64,000 nucleotides of DNA from positions 62,001 to 126,000 of the forward strand of contig NZ_BAFP01000273.1 of the NCBI RefSeq assembly GCF_000308455.1. The letters run 5' to 3'. The notes under the pieces were generated by a model, which saw only the letters and a list, made by a program, of their open reading frames with translations, did not search any database and was not told the DNA's origin. A program made the position numbers and the translations under genes. This stretch comes from Nocardia abscessus NBRC 100374 (GTDB lineage: Bacteria > Actinomycetota > Actinomycetes > Mycobacteriales > Mycobacteriaceae). Below, in pieces: positions 16,058 through 25,845 of this stretch. Every line of letters starts with the position of its first letter. Positions within the stretch are counted from its first letter, which is position 1.

Positions 16058-17539
16058 ATGGGGCGCACGCCTGCCCCCACGACTGATTGCGCGCATTGCG
16101 GCCAGCTCAAACGCTGCACGCGAACCATCCTCGGCCAGCGGGTCTGCCCGAACTGCGTGCTGCGGTTCCGGCGCGCTCCCGGCTGCTGCCCGCACTGCGG
16201 CCAAGCGAAAGTGCTGGCGTTCCACGACGATCAGCACAGACCCTCCTGCGCGAGCTGCACCGGCAACGACCCCATCTACGCCTGCCCGCGATGCGGCCGC
16301 GAAGACAGGCCCTACGGCCACCTCTGCTCGGTCTGCACCCTGCAGGACCGAGCTACCGCGCTGCTCGCCGACCCCTCCGGCCACATCCATCCGCGCCTGC
16401 AGCCCGTCTTCGACGCCTGGATGGTCGGCAAGGACCCACGTTCCACGCTGCAATGGATCCGCAAGCGCTCCAGCAGCCCAGAAATCCTGCGCGCGATGGC
16501 CCTCGGTGAGCTTCCCATCTCTCACACCACATTCGATGATCTGCCGAGCACGCGACCGGTCAACTACGTCCGTGATCTGCTCACCGCCACCGGTGTCCTC
16601 GAGCCCTACCAGCCGCTCATCGCGCGAACCACGCACTGGCTGGGCGAGGTCCTCGAACTGCTGCCCAAACACCACGCCGACCTCATCCACCGCTTCGCCC
16701 GATGGCACCTGTTGCGCCGGCTGCGACTTCTCGAAGCACAGGACAAGGTCACTCGCGGCGCCGTCCAAAACGCCCGAGCCACCGTGCTCACGGCGATCCG
16801 GCTATTGATCTGGCTCGACGAACACGGCATCGCCCTCCTCGACGCGACCCAAGACCACCTCGACGCCTACCTGGCCAGCCACCCGGGCCGCGGCGTCGTC
16901 CTGGTCCGATTCATCGACTGGACCAACCACACCGGCATCACTCACGACCTCCGGATCCCGCCACAGCAACGGCCCGACCTGCAGGTTCAGCTCTCCGACG
17001 ATCAACGCTGGCACTACGTCGAGACCCTGCTGCACGACAACACGATCCGCCGATACACCCGCATCGCCGGACTGTTCATGCTGCTGTTCGCTCAACCGCT
17101 CTCACGCATATGCCGCATGCGCCACGACCAAGTCACCCTTCAACCCGGCGGCACCGTCACCACCATCTTCGACACCGTCCCCATCGAAATGCCCGAACCA
17201 CTCGACCAACTCCTGCGCGACCACCTCACCCACGGCGGTCCAGCCTCTTTCGCCAACCAAGGAATCTGGCTGTTCCCGGGCCGGCTACCCGGAAAGCACC
17301 TGGTCACCGAGAACATCCGCGCGGAACTGGTCTCCCACGGCATCCACCCCAAACACGCCCGCCACGCCGCCATGTTCCACCTCGCCGCCGACATGCCCAC
17401 CCCCGTCCTTGCCGAACTACTCGGACTCTCCCCCATCACCGCCACCCGCTGGGCCATCCTCTCCTCCCGCAACTGGGCCCAATACACCGCCATGCGCCAT
17501 ACCTCCCACCAGGCTCGCGGCGAAGAACAGTTGAGATAG
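16058..17539 (+). CDS. zinc-finger recombinase-like protein (divergent tyrosine-recombinase fold)
   Basis: 493 residues. Six CxxC pairs within the first 95 residues (11, 30, 44, 64, 76, 90) form probable zinc ribbons. The middle is helical, like the core-binding part of integrases. The C-terminal third, LFAQPLSRICRMRHDQV, then HPKHARHAAMF, LLGLSPITATRWA and NWAQYTA, parallels Arg...His/Lys-x-x-Arg...Trp...Tyr of tyrosine recombinases (Arg435, Trp465 and Tyr476 by my count). The motifs are eroded, so it may be a partner subunit rather than an active integrase. It directly follows an integrase and an XRE gene. Confidence 0.7.
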   Translation: MGRTPAPTTDCAHCGQLKRCTRTILGQRVCPNCVLRFRRAPGCCPHCGQAKVLAFHDDQHRPSCASCTGNDPIYACPRCGREDRPYGHLCSVCTLQDRATALLADPSGHIHPRLQPVFDAWMVGKDPRSTLQWIRKRSSSPEILRAMALGELPISHTTFDDLPSTRPVNYVRDLLTATGVLEPYQPLIARTTHWLGEVLELLPKHHADLIHRFARWHLLRRLRLLEAQDKVTRGAVQNARATVLTAIRLLIWLDEHGIALLDATQDHLDAYLASHPGRGVVLVRFIDWTNHTGITHDLRIPPQQRPDLQVQLSDDQRWHYVETLLHDNTIRRYTRIAGLFMLLFAQPLSRICRMRHDQVTLQPGGTVTTIFDTVPIEMPEPLDQLLRDHLTHGGPASFANQGIWLFPGRLPGKHLVTENIRAELVSHGIHPKHARHAAMFHLAADMPTPVLAELLGLSPITATRWAILSSRNWAQYTAMRHTSHQARGEEQLR

Positions 17540-17601
17540 CAGGCTCGCCCCGTCGCACTCCGACCGACATCGACGCCCCTACTTCGGTTCACACTGGTCT
17601 G
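17540..17601 (+). other. short gap before the phosphotransferase
   Basis: 62 bp with no hairpin. The phosphotransferase probably has its own start in this gap or is read through from the recombinase operon. Confidence 0.3.
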
Positions 17602-18354
17602 GTGACCGAAATTCCCATGGAAGGAGGGTTCATCAGCCGGGCCGTCCGAGTTGGTGACACCGTTCACCGCCAGCCCGGCCCGCGCGCAGAGTTCGTCCAC
17701 CAGCTACTACGCCATCTCGAGGACCGGAGATGGCCGGGCGCACCCCGCTTCCTCGGCATCGACGCCCTCGGCCGAGAAATGCTCACCTACCTCGACGGAC
17801 ACGTTCCCAACAGCGGTGGACAGCCACCCGTGAGCGAGCCAGAGAACTTGATCGCGGTGGCGAACCTGCTGCGCCAGTTCCACGACTTGACCGCTGGAAC
17901 GCCGTTGGCCCGCGACCAGGAAGTGGTCTGCCACAACGACTTGTCGCCGAAGAACACTCTCTACGAGTCCAGTGCCCCGACAGCTCGGCCGGTCGCGTTC
18001 ATCGACTGGGACCTCGCAGCACCCGGCGCTCGCATCCACGACCTCGCGCACCTGTGTTGGCAGTATCTGAATCTCGGACCCGGTATCGACGACGTCGCCC
18101 AGGCAGCGAGCCAACTACAACTGGTCTGCACCACCTATGGCCTCAACGACCATCACGCTGTCGTCGACACCATTCTCTGGTGGCAGCAGCGCTGCTGGCG
18201 CGGGATCGAGACCCGCGCCGCCGCCGGCGAAGCCGCCATGACCGCACTACGCGACACCGGAACCGTCGAGGCAATCCGCGCCGCCCATCACTGGGTGCAC
18301 AACCACCGCGACCAGCTGACCGCGGCAGCCGACCCACCCAAGCGCCGGAACTGA
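17602..18354 (+). CDS. APH-fold phosphotransferase
   Basis: 250 residues. The start at GTG 17602 gives TEIPMEGGFISRAVRVGDTVHR, the usual beginning of this actinobacterial group; ATG 17617 is an alternative. The kinase loop VVCHNDLSPKNTLY (His-x-Asp...Asn, near residue 111) and FIDWDLAAPG (metal-binding Asp, near residue 135) are intact. AHLCWQYLNLG and the following helices complete the C-lobe. Members phosphorylate hydroxyl groups of small molecules, sometimes aminoglycosides, often unknown substrates. Nothing in the sequence identifies the substrate here. It lies between the recombinase module and the relaxase. Confidence 0.8.
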   Translation: MTEIPMEGGFISRAVRVGDTVHRQPGPRAEFVHQLLRHLEDRRWPGAPRFLGIDALGREMLTYLDGHVPNSGGQPPVSEPENLIAVANLLRQFHDLTAGTPLARDQEVVCHNDLSPKNTLYESSAPTARPVAFIDWDLAAPGARIHDLAHLCWQYLNLGPGIDDVAQAASQLQLVCTTYGLNDHHAVVDTILWWQQRCWRGIETRAAAGEAAMTALRDTGTVEAIRAAHHWVHNHRDQLTAAADPPKRRN

Positions 18355-18526
18355 AACAGCACCACGACATCACCGCAGCCCACGCGACAGACCTCGAATA
18401 GTCCCGGTCTCAAAAGTATTGCTCCACCGACACGATTCGATAACGACCAGCGGAAACGCTCGGTTTGACTGAAAATAGTCAAATTCAGCACTGGCGATAT
18501 TCGCGTTGCGGGCGCTTGATGGATAT
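18355..18526 (+). promoter_or_regulatory. relaxase leader and possible oriT region
   Basis: AT-richer than its surroundings. TTTGACT (18464-18470) and AGTCAAA (18476-18482) form a perfect 7-bp inverted repeat with a 6-nt spacer (GAAAAT), 44 bp before the relaxase ATG. Position next to a MobF gene and local AT-richness fit an origin of transfer. A promoter operator is the alternative. The exact nick site cannot be read from sequence alone. Confidence 0.45.
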
Positions 18527-21500
18527 ATGACCGCGACCATTCATAAAGTCGTGGCAGGCAATGGTTATCAGTATTACCTGCGTAATGTCGCTGCGCACGA
18601 TGCCAGCTCACGTGGCCGTGACAGCTTGGCCGACTACTACTCCGCACACGGGGAAGCAACCGGTGTCTGGCACGGCGCCGGTTTGACCGCGCTCGGCATC
18701 GCCGATGGCGCGGAAGTCAGTGAAGAGCAGATGAAATCGCTGTTCGGACTGGGTCGTCACCCGAACGCCGAGCAGATCGAAGCCGAGGTCTACGACGAGC
18801 AGATCCGCCTCGGCGCCAAGCACAAGGATGCGGCGCGCGCGGCCGATAAAGCGTCGCGTTTAGGCAACCCCTATCGCATTTACGCCGAGGTTTCCGCGTT
18901 CCGAAAACGATGCGCGAAAGCGTTCGAGCAACACAATATCGCGCACGGAGCAGACCCGCACGACGCTATTCCCGAGGCAGAACGAGCACGGATTCGCACC
19001 CATGTCGCGTTCGAAATGTTCTGCGAAGAGTACGGGCGCGCGCCCTTGGATGCGCGGGAGTTGTCGGGATGGGTGGCCAAGAACTCGCGGCCGAACACGA
19101 CCGCGGTCGCGGGTTTCGACATCACTTTCTCGCCCGTCAAATCGGTGTCGGCGCTCTGGGCTGTCGCGCCGCGGGCGGTCGCGGACAAGATCGAACTCGC
19201 GCATCAGCGTGCGGTGCGCGACGCGTTGAGGTGGCTCGAACAGCACGGAACCTTCACCCGGTTGGGCCGCAATGGTGTGCGCCAGGTCGACGTCGACGGC
19301 ATTGTCGCGGCGTGTTTCACCCACCGCGACTCCCGTGCCGGGGATCCGGACCTGCACACGCACGTGCTGATCGCCAACCGGGTGCGCACGCTGGACGATA
19401 AGTGGCGCACCGTGGACGGGGCCGCGATCTACCAGGCCGTGGTCACAGTGTCGGAGATCTACAACACCCGCCTCGAGCACCACATGGAAGACCTGGTCGG
19501 CGTGGAATTCGCCGAACGCCCCGCGGCGGATCCCGCCAAGCGCCCGGTCCGCGAGATCGTCGGCGTCCCGGCACGATTGATCGAAGCGTGGTCTCGACGG
19601 GAAACCGCGATCAAGACGCGCGTGGGTGAGCTTGCGGCGGACTTCCAGCAACGGTTCGGGCGCGAACCTGTCCCGGCGGAAATGTACGAGTTGGCGCAAC
19701 GCGCCACCCTGGAAACCCGCCCGGCCAAACACCACCTGCGGTCGCTGGCCGAACAACGCGCCGACTGGCGAGCCGAAGCAATGACCCTGCTCCGCGGCCG
19801 GGAACCAGTGGCGCAGATGGTTGCAGCGGCGCTGAACCCGCAGCGGACCCCGCGGGTTGCGGCGTCGAGCCAGTGGATCACCCGCACCGCCGAACGGGTG
19901 CTGGAGGTGGTCGCCGAGCACCGCTCGACGTGGCGGCCCAACAATGTCCGCGCCGAAGTCGAACGGCAGATACGCGGACACATCCGCGGGCAAGAGTGGG
20001 AACAGGTGACCGAGGCCGTTGTCGCTGTCGCGCTCTCGCCCGCCCACTCGATCGCACGCGGTGACCCCGACATCGCTGACGCGCCCGAACTGGGCCACGT
20101 GCCGGAGCTATTGCGCCGCCGTCAGGGTGCCAGCGTGTACACCGCGGTGAATTCACAGCTGTACAGCTCGAAGCGGGTTCTGTCGGTGGAACAGGCGTTG
20201 ATCGAGCTGTCGGTGCAGTCCGGCGCTCGCCAACTTTCCCTGGAGACGGTCGGTGATGCGGTGCGCGCCTACAACGCCGCGTACCCGGAGCGGCCGTTGA
20301 ATGCCGGGCAGGTCAGCGTCGTCGAAGGGTTCGCTACCTCCGGTCTGCGGGTGCATACCGCCAACGCCCCCGCCGGCACCGGCAAAACCACCGCCATGCG
20401 GGTGCTCACCGACGCCTGGCACGCCAGCGGCGGACAGGTCCTCGGCCTGGCGCCCACCGCCGCGGCGGCCGCGGAACTCGGCGCATCCATCGGCGCGCGC
20501 GTGGAGACCGTCGACAAACTGCTCGACGTTCTGTCCCGCCACACCCTGCACCCAGACAACCCCGCTTTCGAGCGGGATGCGCCGCCCACGTTGCCGGAAT
20601 GGGTGCTGCAGATCGACGCCGGCACGTTGGTGATCGTCGACGAGCACGTCAAACTCGGCAACCTCAAACGCCTACGCCTGCTCCAATTCGTGACCGGACG
20701 CGGCGCGACGGTGCGGTGCATCGGCGACGATCACCAGCTGCCCGCGATCGAAGCCGGTGGCGCCGACGCCGACATGCACGCCGCCGCCCCCGACCAAACC
20801 CTGACCTTCACCCACGTGGTGCGGTTCACCTCCTCGGCGGAAGCGACCGCCAGTTTGCAGCTGCGCGAGGGTGATCCGGCAGCGCTGGGCTGGTATCTGG
20901 ACAACGGGCGCGTGCACGGTGGCCATCACGGCGCCACCCACGATGACGCCTTCACCGCGTGGATGAACGACCACCTCGCGGGGCGCGCGGCGATCATGCT
21001 GGCCGCCAACCATGAGGTCGTCAGTGCGTTGAACGCCCGCGCCCGCGCCGACCGGCTCGCCCGCGAGGGCGGCACTGTGGAGGCGGAATGTCGACTTGCC
21101 GACGGGCTTGCCGCGTCGGTGGGTGACACGATCCGTACCCGTCGCAACAACCGGCGACTGCGTGTCGGCGCCCGCGATTGGGTGCGCAACGGCGACACCT
21201 GGACCGTCACCGCCGTCCACGACGACGGCAGTCTCACCGCCGCCCGCGTGCGTTCGGGTGACGGCGAACCGGGCGAACGGGTGCGGTTTCCCGCCGACTA
21301 CGTCGCCGCGCACGTGCGGCTCGGCTATGCCGCGACGATAGATTCCGCGCAGGGAATCACCGCCGATGCGTGCCACGTCGCGCTCACCGGAGGCGAGTCA
21401 CGGCAGCAGTTGTATGTCGCGATGACCCGCGGTGTGCACGCCAACCACGCCTACATCCCCACCGCGTTGGACGGTTCGGAAGGCTCGTTTTGGAGCGAAC

Positions 21501-24500
21501 CGGCAGTATTTCCGCGCACCGCGGTGGAAGGGTTGGTGCGCATACTCGGCCGAGACGGTGCGCAGAAATCCGCGCACACGCAGCTGCGCGACGCACTCGA
21601 TCCCCACATTCGCATCGGACGCGCGCTCGATATCTACCTCGATGCGATCGGTGTCGCCGCCGAAGCAGCTCTCGGCCCCGGAGGGCTCGAACGCATCGAC
21701 CGCGCGGCCGAAGCGTTGCGCCCACACCTGACCGATAGCCCCGCCTACCCCGTGCTGCGCCAGCACCTCGCCACGATCGCCCTGTCTGGGCACGACCCGG
21801 TCGCCGCCCTGCACACCGCCGCCGGGGCGCGGGAACTCGACACCGCCGACGACATCGCCGCCGTCCTGGACTGGCGCCTGGATCCCACCGGTACCCACTC
21901 CACCGGCACCGGACCGCTGCCGTGGGCGCACGGCATCCCCCGCGGCCTGCGCGACGACCTGGACTCCACTCAACTCACCGCCCGCGCCACCATCGTGGGC
22001 GACCTCGCCGAACAAATCCGCACCGACGCCCAGGACTGGACGCCGAGCACCGCACCGCACTGGGCGCGCCCCCTCATCGGCACCGACCCCACCCTGCTCG
22101 GTGAACTCGCGGTCTGGCGCGCCAGCCTGCACGTCGACGACCGCGACATGCGCCCCACCGGCCCAACGCGGTACAGCGCGCTCGAACGTGAGCACCAGCA
22201 GCTGCTCAACGCGCGGGTCACCGACGCGATCGGCGATATTCGCCGACCGGTCAACCGATGGGCGCCGACCCTCGAACGCCTCGACGCCCGGATCGTGGCG
22301 GACCCGTATTGGCCGGTACTCGCCGACAAGCTCGACGTCGCCGCCCGCGCCGGAATCGACATCGAACCCCTCCTGACCCACGCCGCCGCACTGCGGCCGC
22401 TGCCCGACGAGATGCCCGCCGCCGCACTGTGGTCACGCCTGCAACTGGAACCCTCCGCCCTCGACACCGCCACCAGCCACCGCAACCTGCGACCCGAATG
22501 GATCACCGATCTGCACGCCGTCCTCGGCGATGACACCGCCGAGCGCGTCATCACCGACCCCGCGTGGCCCCGTGTCGTAGCCGCGATCGACCGCGCCACC
22601 GCCACCGCCACCGGCTGGACACCACACCAAATCCTCTCCACCGCCCACGAACTACTGCTCACCGCCCAACCCGACAACACCAACGCCCTGCGCCCAGACC
22701 AGCTCGCAAACGCCCTGGCCTGGCGCATCGACGCCCTCCTCCACCACACCCCCGCCCCAGCCAACGACACCGCCAGCAGCCACGAACCCCACCCCACGAC
22801 CATGCCCGAATCCACCAATCGCCCCGCTTCACAATCCAATTCCGACCTCGAACACAGCCGGAACGACAGCCCACGCCTCAAGGCCGAAGCGGCACAAGCT
22901 CCAGGTCCCGAGCCCGCCGCCGATACCGCACTCTGGACCGGGCTTCCCGAACACGTCCGCACGCTGGCGCAACTGATGCACACCGGCCAGATCACCGCCG
23001 CGGTCGAAATGCTCGCCGACCTCACCGATATCGCCACCGAAGATCAACGCGCCATACTCGCCGACATCGCGGAAACGCTTTACCGCAACAGCTTCCCCGT
23101 CGCCCGCGCACGGCTTCGGTGGGCCGGCGAACGTTACCCCCAGCATCGCGCACTCATCGAAGCCTGCACACCAGACACCGACCCGCACGTCTACCAACCC
23201 GGCACCACACGCACCGAACCCGCGTATCGGCGCGAGCGACGCCACGAAGCCGCCCGTGACCGCCACGAATACATCAACCCTGCTCAGCGCCGCGACCCGC
23301 TCACCGATGCACAGATCGTTGCCCGCCGCGGGGAGCAGGACTATGTCGATACCCGCGCCCATGTCGACGACCTGCCCTACGACCGCGTCATTCCCGACGG
23401 CGTCGTGCATCACTACTACCGTGAGGCACTCCCCGACGACCGCCCGAAGTACTACGCGCTGGACTACGACCTCGCCGCCGTCCCTCACACCCGCTGGCTC
23501 GGATGCGTGGCCTGCGGCCTGGAACGCACCCGCACCGACGCCACCCCCGTGCCACCGCGCCGCGCGGACGACGGACTATGCGGGGAATGCCGCGACAACC
23601 ATGTGCCCGGCATCCCCGACCACGACCCCACCGACCACATCACCGCCCGCTGCGACCACATCACCACCACCAACCCCGCACCCGCAGCCCTCGCGATGCT
23701 GCGCCGCGACTGGCGCGCCACCCACAACCCAACCCATCGCGTTGCGATCGAAGCCTGGCTTCGTGACCACCCGCTACCCAACACTGCTACGGAATCAACC
23801 TCCGACGGCTCAGCCACCGCTGATCCAAGTGTGAATAATCCGTTGTTTGCACTCACCGACGCTCAACTCGACGAGCGTATCGACCAACTTCACCAAAGCC
23901 TCGCGCTCGCCGACACCGACGACTTCCTGTACAGCCCGGCCCAGCACACCCCCGACCACGAACCAGACACCGACGAACGCATCCGCCGCCACACCGCAGC
24001 ACAACAAGCCATCCGCGACGCCCGCATCGCCGAACAACACCTCCACACCGCAGCAAAACATTTCCACGCCATCGCGACCCAACTCGCCGAAACACGCGCA
24101 ACCCTCGAAGCCACCCCCAGCTTCCGCCGCAGCACGCGACGTGCACTCCAGACCCGCGTGGACGCCCTCGTCCGCGAACAAATCAACCGCAGCCGCGAGC
24201 ACACCACCGCGCGTGGTGCCGCACGCCAAGCCAATCGCGCAGCCATCCTGCTGGCCGGAGCCGCCGACAACTGGGACCACCTTCTGCACAGTGATCCAGC
24301 AGCTGTGCTCGATCGCCGACGCTCTACACGCGCTGACACCGAGGCCGAAGTCGCGCATACCACCTACATTTATCAACAGCTCGATGAATGCCGCGCCGAA
24401 CAACACCGGCGCCGCACCCTCGACCCAGCTCAACTGGCACGCGAACAACGTCGTCGACCTGCTCGACCGGCCGACGACATCGATCGAGAACTCAACGAGT

Positions 24501-24547
24501 CACGCGCCGAAACTCATCGGCAGCGCGATGACGAACTGGGTTTGTGA
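18527..24547 (+). CDS. MobF-family conjugative relaxase-helicase
   Basis: 2006 residues from ATG 18527, which gives the conserved MTATIHKVVAGNGYQYYL start (an upstream TTG would add seven residues). The TrwC-type relaxase domain (~1-420) has the metal-binding histidines H265 (FTHRD) and H276/H278 (LHTHVLI), and early Tyr residues for nicking (Y14-x-Y16-Y17). A helicase follows: Walker A GTGKTT at ~620, VIVDEH at ~702, then DSAQGITADA and YVAMTRG at ~940-965. A long C-terminal extension carries two modules also found in the protein encoded at 12139 (near 1495-1565 and 1645-1750), then a charged coiled-coil (~1780-1990). It nicks at oriT, stays covalently bound to the strand and unwinds it for transfer. 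Confidence 0.9.
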   Translation: MTATIHKVVAGNGYQYYLRNVAAHDASSRGRDSLADYYSAHGEATGVWHGAGLTALGIADGAEVSEEQMKSLFGLGRHPNAEQIEAEVYDEQIRLGAKHKDAARAADKASRLGNPYRIYAEVSAFRKRCAKAFEQHNIAHGADPHDAIPEAERARIRTHVAFEMFCEEYGRAPLDARELSGWVAKNSRPNTTAVAGFDITFSPVKSVSALWAVAPRAVADKIELAHQRAVRDALRWLEQHGTFTRLGRNGVRQVDVDGIVAACFTHRDSRAGDPDLHTHVLIANRVRTLDDKWRTVDGAAIYQAVVTVSEIYNTRLEHHMEDLVGVEFAERPAADPAKRPVREIVGVPARLIEAWSRRETAIKTRVGELAADFQQRFGREPVPAEMYELAQRATLETRPAKHHLRSLAEQRADWRAEAMTLLRGREPVAQMVAAALNPQRTPRVAASSQWITRTAERVLEVVAEHRSTWRPNNVRAEVERQIRGHIRGQEWEQVTEAVVAVALSPAHSIARGDPDIADAPELGHVPELLRRRQGASVYTAVNSQLYSSKRVLSVEQALIELSVQSGARQLSLETVGDAVRAYNAAYPERPLNAGQVSVVEGFATSGLRVHTANAPAGTGKTTAMRVLTDAWHASGGQVLGLAPTAAAAAELGASIGARVETVDKLLDVLSRHTLHPDNPAFERDAPPTLPEWVLQIDAGTLVIVDEHVKLGNLKRLRLLQFVTGRGATVRCIGDDHQLPAIEAGGADADMHAAAPDQTLTFTHVVRFTSSAEATASLQLREGDPAALGWYLDNGRVHGGHHGATHDDAFTAWMNDHLAGRAAIMLAANHEVVSALNARARADRLAREGGTVEAECRLADGLAASVGDTIRTRRNNRRLRVGARDWVRNGDTWTVTAVHDDGSLTAARVRSGDGEPGERVRFPADYVAAHVRLGYAATIDSAQGITADACHVALTGGESRQQLYVAMTRGVHANHAYIPTALDGSEGSFWSEPAVFPRTAVEGLVRILGRDGAQKSAHTQLRDALDPHIRIGRALDIYLDAIGVAAEAALGPGGLERIDRAAEALRPHLTDSPAYPVLRQHLATIALSGHDPVAALHTAAGARELDTADDIAAVLDWRLDPTGTHSTGTGPLPWAHGIPRGLRDDLDSTQLTARATIVGDLAEQIRTDAQDWTPSTAPHWARPLIGTDPTLLGELAVWRASLHVDDRDMRPTGPTRYSALEREHQQLLNARVTDAIGDIRRPVNRWAPTLERLDARIVADPYWPVLADKLDVAARAGIDIEPLLTHAAALRPLPDEMPAAALWSRLQLEPSALDTATSHRNLRPEWITDLHAVLGDDTAERVITDPAWPRVVAAIDRATATATGWTPHQILSTAHELLLTAQPDNTNALRPDQLANALAWRIDALLHHTPAPANDTASSHEPHPTTMPESTNRPASQSNSDLEHSRNDSPRLKAEAAQAPGPEPAADTALWTGLPEHVRTLAQLMHTGQITAAVEMLADLTDIATEDQRAILADIAETLYRNSFPVARARLRWAGERYPQHRALIEACTPDTDPHVYQPGTTRTEPAYRRERRHEAARDRHEYINPAQRRDPLTDAQIVARRGEQDYVDTRAHVDDLPYDRVIPDGVVHHYYREALPDDRPKYYALDYDLAAVPHTRWLGCVACGLERTRTDATPVPPRRADDGLCGECRDNHVPGIPDHDPTDHITARCDHITTTNPAPAALAMLRRDWRATHNPTHRVAIEAWLRDHPLPNTATESTSDGSATADPSVNNPLFALTDAQLDERIDQLHQSLALADTDDFLYSPAQHTPDHEPDTDERIRRHTAAQQAIRDARIAEQHLHTAAKHFHAIATQLAETRATLEATPSFRRSTRRALQTRVDALVREQINRSREHTTARGAARQANRAAILLAGAADNWDHLLHSDPAAVLDRRRSTRADTEAEVAHTTYIYQQLDECRAEQHRRRTLDPAQLAREQRRRPARPADDIDRELNESRAETHRQRDDELGL

Positions 24548-24657
24548 CGTGTCCGCGCGGACGGTATCTCTTCCAAACCGCCGTGGACCGATCTGACGGT
24601 CGTTCAGACCGTTTCCGTCACTGGCGCGCCGGGATCGCCACGCGCAATAATTGCCCA

Positions 24658-25845
24658 GTGGGATTAGCCCCTCGTTCATTCGAACCGCGTGCCACAGCGG
24701 AAACACTGTTTGGTGCTGAACTTCGCGCTCGGCGGGTGGCTGCTGGGTTATCGCTGCGCCAGCTGGCACCACTGGTACTTGTCAGCCATGATCTGCTGGC
24801 GCGGATCGAGAAAGCGGAGCGACGCCCGCAACCTGATCTGGTGGGTCGTCTGGACGCTGTCCTCAAGACGGGCGGGCGGTTGAGTCGTCTTGCTGCCCCG
24901 TTCACAGAGTCTGCCCGCCTGCCGACACGCCGCATCGAACTGGAGCCAGATTCGGCGGAGGTCACACTCCGCGATCTAATCGCGCGGGTGCGCGCTGCGG
25001 ATCACACGATGGCCGCTGAACACCTCGATGAGGTAGTCGCTTACGCCGAGGCCGCGAAGCAGGTCGTCTTGCGGTTAGCCGAGGCCCATCGAACTTCCCT
25101 GCTTCGCGTCATCGCTGAGGCGCAGCAGCTGGTGGGTTGGATGCTGTTCGACCGCGGTAGTGTCGCGCTGGCCGACAAATCCTTCGTTGCCGCCAAACGT
25201 GTCGCCGAGCAGGCCGGCGCATTGGACTTGCTGGCGTTTATCGGGGGGCCAAACGCCGGCTTCATGAGCACGTGGACTGGCGATCCCGCACGTGGTGCCG
25301 AGCGAGCCTATGCGTCGCTGGCGTGGGCGCGACGGAGTGGCAACCGACGCTTGAACGCATTCGTCTCGACGATGGCAGCGCGTGCCCACGCCAGGTTGGG
25401 CGAGGCGGACCTGTGCAGACAAATGCTGGCCACCGCTGAAGTCGAGTTGTCTCGACATCATCCGAGCGAGCCCGATCCCGTCTGGCTGGAGGTGTTCGAT
25501 AATGCCGCTTTGGCTGGACATCGAGGATCATCGCTGCTCGACCTAGGCCAACTCCAGCCTGCGATCAGCTCTCTGCGCGAGCAGGATTCAGCCAGCCCGG
25601 CAGTCTTCGTGCGCAATCGAACTATTTGGCTGCTCGAGCAAGCCGAAGCCCAGCTTCGGATCGGTGACCAGGAAGCCGCCGCATCGTCAGTCGAAGAGGC
25701 AATGAACGGAGTCTCCGCAGGCTCGGTTACGCCAAGGGTATTGCACATGTTTCGGTCCGCTGATCTGAAACTGCGCACCTGTGACGGCACGGCAGTCTCG
25801 CATGTCAAGGAGAGCTTGGCGACATTCATCGCGGAGTGCGGGTGA
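24658..25845 (+). CDS. XRE-family regulator with TPR-like C-terminal region
   Basis: About 395 residues from GTG 24658; an in-frame GTG at 24544 overlaps the relaxase stop and is also possible. FGAELRARRVAAGLSLRQLAPLVLVSHDLLARIEKAERRP is an XRE helix-turn-helix, followed by a long all-helical region typical of TPR-type sensors in actinobacteria (for example ADKSFVAAKRVAEQAG and ARRSGNRRLNAFVSTMAARAHARLGE). AATAAT at 24645-24650 lies 7 nt before GTG 24658, so a leaderless transcript is plausible. It converges with the beta-lactamase-like gene, overlapping by 20 bp. Such regulators usually control neighbouring cargo genes. Confidence 0.75.
   Translation: MGLAPRSFEPRATAETLFGAELRARRVAAGLSLRQLAPLVLVSHDLLARIEKAERRPQPDLVGRLDAVLKTGGRLSRLAAPFTESARLPTRRIELEPDSAEVTLRDLIARVRAADHTMAAEHLDEVVAYAEAAKQVVLRLAEAHRTSLLRVIAEAQQLVGWMLFDRGSVALADKSFVAAKRVAEQAGALDLLAFIGGPNAGFMSTWTGDPARGAERAYASLAWARRSGNRRLNAFVSTMAARAHARLGEADLCRQMLATAEVELSRHHPSEPDPVWLEVFDNAALAGHRGSSLLDLGQLQPAISSLREQDSASPAVFVRNRTIWLLEQAEAQLRIGDQEAAASSVEEAMNGVSAGSVTPRVLHMFRSADLKLRTCDGTAVSHVKESLATFIAECG

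Noticed and set aside
17602..18354. Aminoglycoside resistance gene
   Set aside because: The fold is APH-like but nothing shows an antibiotic as substrate, so I report only a phosphotransferase.
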